This document shows positions 58,944 to 64,000 of a stretch of 64,000 nucleotides of DNA, piece by piece (the first letter of the stretch is position 1; each line of letters starts with the position of its first letter). The notes under the pieces were generated by a model. It made no database searches. It was not told where the DNA came from and saw nothing but the letters and a program-made list of their open reading frames with translations. Position numbers and translations under genes: made by a program. The DNA comes from Anas platyrhynchos. Lineage: Eukaryota; Chordata; Aves; Anseriformes; Anatidae. The stretch is from contig NC_092587.1 of assembly GCF_047663525.1 (NCBI RefSeq), positions 144,514,001 through 144,578,000 of the forward strand, written 5' to 3'.

Positions 58944-60161
58944 AGAGAACCATCCATCCTCCAGCACTGATTCACCTATTGAATGGGGATGAAATCAGGA
59001 TGAAATGAGAGAAAAGTGGGCAGTAGAAATGTCTTTTTCTACCAAAAGAAGCAAATCCATGAAAAACATGTCTGTCATATTCATATCAACAACAAGCTTC
59101 GATTTTATCCTGGAAGATTCTGGAAGGGGAAAATGGTCAAGAGCATGGGGGCCCAGGTGGTCCTGTTGATGAGAAGAATGGCTTGAGGAGGACAGGATGG
59201 ATCTAGTGGGTCAACAACTGCTTGTGCATCTGGAGTTGGCAACATGAATTTCACTTTCACGGCCATGGAACCATCTTCAACAACCAAGGGTTGCTTGGAA
59301 GAATCAGGACATCAATACATCTTTACGCACAGTCATGGCAGACGTGTACATCCCTTCATCCACCCAACTGTGAGAAGCAAGCCTGCTGTGCTGCTATAGC
59401 CAGCTTCCTACATCCATCCTGTTCTTCTAAATGCATCCGTATGTGACGTCAGCCTGGTGATCCCAAATCAAAATAAATGAATGATGAGTGTGTAAAAATA
59501 ACAAAGGTTAGATAACATTGACTTTATTCAGACACCCGCAGAACTCAACGCCTAAAGCATGTAGCTTTTAAATACAGGCACACTGGGGATACCGAAAGGC
59601 TGACGTGTTAAAAGCTTCAATTTGATTTCCATGTCTCAGATGTGCTACAGTTTGTCTGACTACTAAAGCACTTATATGAATAAGACACCACACAGACATT
59701 AAAAAGTGTTTAAAAAATATCCAACAGCATGTCACGCTGCATTAGCACCCAGTGGATTTTATTGGCCTCTTTAAAAACAGAGCCAAATGAGACATGTTTC
59801 AAAGCTATGAAAGAATTCATGATGGGACTGCTCACATGGACTGCTCATAAAAGACTTTGTACTTTCATATTTCTCATTACAGACAGTGTATGAAAATAGG
59901 ATAGCCACCAGTATTTGATTCTACTGCTCAGAGCAACACTGGTACAGACAGAGCTACTTTTCTATGCTATACTATATATAAGTGCACATACTATATGTAA
60001 GTTTATATATAGATCTATCTGCTTTTCACAGTGGCTTTGAAGCATACAGCAACAATATTCTCTAATATCATTACTTATTACTATATATAAATAAATAAAT
60101 GTAAATGAAACTACATTTTCTAAAGTTAAACTGATGGAAGTTTGACCATAGTTGCCTATTT

Positions 60162-60199
60162 TATATATATATATATGCATATATATATATACACACACA
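60162..60199. repeat. (TA)n/(CA)n repeat with 28-bp perfect palindrome
   Basis: Alternating TA around a central TGCA makes a perfect 28-bp palindrome at 60164-60191, followed by four CA units. Confidence 0.85.
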
Positions 60200-61854
60200 G
60201 ATATTCATACATAAAATAAAAATATCATTAGCATATAACAAAAAATACCTAAATATGCATACACAGAGCAGAAAAGGTGCCTACCACTCGTATAAACATC
60301 AATGAACAAACCCAAGCTTGCAGCTAAATTTCTGTACGGATTTCTTCCTCTTTGGCCAGCCTACTGGTGATTGAGCTCTGTGTACTCCAGCAGAGTTTTA
60401 ATTTGCAGATCTTTCCAGCCTGCCCGTTTCCAGTTAAAAGGAGTTACTCAAAGAAGCAGAGAAGGGGAATATGTTATTAATCATGTATTAATAAATTAAT
60501 GTTAGTGGGAAGCATTGCACAGCTCTAGCTCAAAACTGTTTAAGGAAGATGCTGGTAAAATATGGTCATGTAATACACTGCGCTAGGAAATAATTTTGAA
60601 CTTGTGGCACTCTATGAAAACTTGATGCACTGAAATAAAAAGAAGGCTTGCTGCTGAATTCAGCAGAAACAGGATTTGGCTTCAGTGCTATATTAAAATC
60701 AGGCTACTGAAGAACACCCATGCGCCTCTGCAATTTGACTGTCACGGCTCCTACAAGGCCTACCGCTGCTATTTTCAGAGTTATCAAAAGAAATCTGGAC
60801 ACCCAGTTATTCCCTGTAATTTCAGGGAAATCAAAATTGCTCAGTCTTGAACCCGACAGAGAAAACTGTAGCTCTCCCTGATATTTTTGCATGTTTTTTA
60901 TTTCCATATTTGCTTGCATGTACAGTAGAACCTGGGAGTGATAAACAGACAGATAAGAAGGAAGGCTTTACGCCAAGAAAGAGAAGATTAGGTCCAAATA
61001 TAGAGGGGTTTGTTTTCATTGGTAGCCTTCTTTTAAGAGCATACAATAAATAAATAAAAAATCTGATGGTGAGAGCATTGCAATACATTATTTGTGTAAG
61101 GAAAGTACTCTATGAACAGCATCTTTGGGGAACTTGATAGAATGTCTTTGGGGGGAGAGGTTGTGTGGGTTTTAAGTGAGGTATGGAAAGTAGATTTTTC
61201 TATTCCAGTTTTTGTTTCCTTGGAGAACACACATATTTTGGATAACATAAGGAAAATTCCACCTCCCTTATGCTTAAAACCGCTTTCTGAAAAGGGAGAT
61301 ATAGCATAAATTGGACTGACTGCAATTTATGCCACACTTTACATACACAAAATATAATCTTGCTAAGAATCCACTGAAATAATGACAGAGAGAGGGCTGT
61401 TTTTTTTCCAATGATGGTATTTATTTAGTCTTAACTTCCATGGCTACATCGATAGAAGCGTAGATTAATCATTGCCAGGGGCTGTTCCCAGGCCTGAAAC
61501 TTGATCGTGTAGCCCAATAACTTGCTAGAATTGGGCCTGCGATAACTTTGGCCTAGGCAAGCTATCACTCTTCCAAAACAATTTCTGGGCCTGGTTTGAC
61601 ATCAGTGTGGGCCAAGAACCATTCCCAATAAGCAATTTGGACATTGCCATGTTGTTTGTGACTCTAAGAGACTTTAACAGTAAGGACGTGGGCTTTACCA
61701 CACCAGTTGGCCTGGGGACCACAAAATGCTCCCAGGCACATTTGAAAGACTAGTATAAAGAAAACTGATGAGTCCGAAATCAGACTGAGGTTTTCAGTGG
61801 TTCATTAACTTGAAGTTTCTTATTTTCTATTTGTTCCTAATACATTTTTTGCAG

Positions 61855-62114
61855 GTCCTTTTCATCCACAGCACAGCTAGCAGCGAACAGGAGAAGGAGC
61901 TGCCAAGATTTTTCAAGTTTTATCCTAAACACAAACCAAAACGCAGTTCTTCAGTGCCAGCTCAGCCCTGTGCCAGCAGCTGGGTGTACTGGAGATTATC
62001 ACTCCCTTCAGGATCAGGCTCTCTGCAAGCTTTATGGAAGCAGACATGTAAATACGAACAAACAGATGTTACTAGCAACCAGCTCTTATGCTTTTCTGGA
62101 GAGCAAGATGGAGC
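61855..62114 (+). other. Exon-like open segment of unknown gene
   Basis: A T-rich stretch with TTTTTTGCAG ends at 61854, and a perfect GTAAGT donor stands at 62115. Between them 260 nt are open in one frame, giving VLFIHSTASSEQEKELPRFF then KFYPKHKPKR. The ATG-less frame extends upstream with a hydrophobic stretch, but only from a TTG. No family is recognised. It is antisense to the inferred TMEM255B intron. It could be a lncRNA exon, a coding exon, or chance. Confidence 0.25.
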
Positions 62115-62895
62115 GTAAGTATCTGTCCGCCTCACACTGCCTCTCTGTAGAACTATTTCTCAGTCTTTCAACAACATTCCCAACAAGATGGGTGTCTTCT
62201 GAGTAGGACCATGGCTAGGAGATCCCAAGGATTCCCATGAATGATCAGTATAAGTATCTTTGTGCTTTCATTCATTCATAAAATAATTTTTGCTTATTTT
62301 TTAAACATTATGACTAGCTTCCATACAGGCTGTGACAAGGTGGACATTAAGGAACATCTTACGACAGCGAGAGGGTATCACCTGCAAGAAACAAAACATC
62401 TTATAGGTGCTCCTGAGCCTTGCAACTCCCATACGACACACACAATTACACCTCCTGAAATAAGACACAAGGGTTTTTTTCACTGTTGTTTTCAGATTTT
62501 ACTAATTGGCAGCTAAATATGCAATTCGTTTTTCAGTTTGCAGTTTCTGAAGCAGAAGAGGTGTTCAGAAAACAACTTATCTTGCATAATTTCACTATTT
62601 TAAGAGAAGGACAGAAATAATAACCCTCTCCCCACCAGACTCTTCAATTCTAAATATTAAATCCACATCAGCTGATAGAAAACAAACTAATTACCATAAC
62701 CATTTTAAACCAGTTAGCTTCTTATAGACCTGTATCCTCTCTTCTGCTTGAAAAAAATGTGCCCCTTCAGTGCTGGGGATGCTAAGGAGGCTGGTACTTG
62801 AACCAGCCACAGCATCTCCATCTCTCTCACATTCACTAAAAAAATAAAAACACATAATAAATTGGCTGTAAGCATGTACAAACCCCCAGGTTAAA

Positions 62896-62925
62896 AAATA
62901 AATAAATAAATAAATAAATAATAAC
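62896..62925 (+). repeat. (AAAT)n microsatellite
   Basis: Six to seven aaat units near the right end of the window. Confidence 0.8.
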
Positions 62926-64000
62926 CCTGAAAGGAAAGCCAGATGCTATAAAACAAAGCTTTGAGCACTATGGAAAGATGTCTGAAAGACAGCAACTGTA
63001 AAGAAAATTTTGTACCTTTATTTTTATTATTTTTTTTTTTAAATGAAAGGAAGTAAATTGGGAAAGTACAACCAATTATGGGAAACAAATGAACTCTATA
63101 TTTCCTACCTGTTTCATATTTTGAATACGCACAGTGAGTCTCTCCTAGAATTATTAACAGCTTTTGTTTTCATTGCCACCAAGCTCATCATCAGCTTCTT
63201 GAACCCAAATGTCAGTGTAATTTTACTTCATCAAGTGGGACTCCCAATCTTGGCCGTTTCTGCATTTCAGCAGTTCTCCTCCCCTGTGATATCAGTGCTT
63301 GCTTCCTATTTTTTCTTCTCTGTTTTGTCCTCTTGGGAGCATCATCTCGACTAACAACATAGAAAGTCCCAGGCTGTCAAGGAGTATCCGGTGCACACTG
63401 GCTGGGATTTGGAAGGGTGAGCACAGAGACAAAGAGCCAGCTATTTCTGGACTCCCACAGACTGACTTCTGTGCACCAGCCTAGCCTTGAGGTTATGCTA
63501 CTGCCCAAGGGCTGCAATGGACTGGAGCATCAGGAACAAAAGGTTTTCCTTCTGTCCAGACTGTACCACTACTGTAACAAGACATTTGTGATCTCCTAGT
63601 GCAAATAACACATTCCCAGTTTTGTTTAATGCTTTGGATGCAGTCAGGTCAGTATTTGTTGAAATACTTTGAGTGATGCCACGCCACGATGGCAATGCTG
63701 TGAGCTTCACTGCAGACTGTACTCACCACTTACTCTGTCTCGTGCTTCTCTGTCTGCCTTGCATGAACTTAACTTAGGAGCTAAGCTTCTTCCAGAAATG
63801 CTGGGCTCCAGTCTAGGGTCCTTGCCTGTCTCGTCTGCTATTCAGAAATAATCCGACTCCAGTGCTGAAAATAGGAAAAGCAGCTGGCATGGCTGAAACA
63901 CATCTTTACTCTCACAAACTAGATTTATTTCATGCTGTGCTTCCCAGGGGCTCTTTTTAGGCTTTCTATTTAATTTGAAAGACTAGATGCTACAGAATTC

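Larger units (their letters stand above)
57297..64000 (-). other. TMEM255B: Inferred TMEM255B 5' intron sequence
   Basis: No exon for the missing N-terminal part was found on the - strand, so the region is read as intron. It contains the microsatellites listed and the exon-like + strand segment at 61855. Two - strand open stretches, near 59105-59287 and 61525-61722, have no recognised identity. Confidence 0.55.

Noticed and set aside
60704-60919. - strand frame with a hydrophobic stretch (FLLITLKIAAVGLVGAVTV), considered as a missing TMEM255B membrane exon
   Set aside because: It does not match the TMEM255 N-terminal helices or the expected phase.
61810-61854. Signal-peptide-like start of a 102-residue + strand frame
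   Set aside because: The first codon is TTG, not ATG, so it is not a usual nuclear start. Only the splice-flanked part from 61855 is kept, as a weak candidate.

Overview
The window is vertebrate nuclear DNA, most likely from a bird. Long introns with GT/AG borders, a GC-rich CpG-type promoter and several CR1 LINE 3' ends (the dominant avian retroposon, with its short terminal repeats related to ATTCTATG) support this. Chicken or another galliform is plausible, but the species cannot be fixed from the sequence alone.

Layout: positions 1-1200 are upstream DNA with one CR1 copy. From about 1250 a GC-rich island leads into GAS6 on the + strand. All 15 coding exons of GAS6 (1521-36584) could be placed by hand. 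They join in frame to a 670-residue vitamin K-dependent protein with a signal peptide, propeptide, Gla domain, disulfide loop, four EGF modules and two laminin-G modules. The GAS6 3' UTR ends near 37015. A 3.4 kb intergenic stretch follows. On the - strand the 3' half of TMEM255B runs from its stop codon at 40992 up to 57296: five coding exons (212 residues), including the last transmembrane region and a PPxY-bearing tail. Its N-terminal exons were not found and should lie beyond 64000. The last 6.7 kb would then be TMEM255B intron.

The two genes converge tail to tail, as recalled for human 13q34. They are not known to work together. GAS6 is a secreted bridge between phosphatidylserine and TAM receptors. 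TMEM255B is a poorly characterised tetraspan membrane protein.

Points worth a second look: a 12-nt in-frame candidate microexon in TMEM255B (49419-49430); a perfect 22-bp inverted repeat with a 19-nt loop in a TMEM255B intron (44945-45007); an open, splice-site-flanked exon-like segment on the + strand (61855-62114) opposite TMEM255B; an immediate stop after the GAS6 exon 8 donor, which excludes the simplest form of a long isoform; and a G-quadruplex motif just upstream of the GAS6 start. No prokaryotic-type system, CRISPR array, rRNA or tRNA gene was seen.
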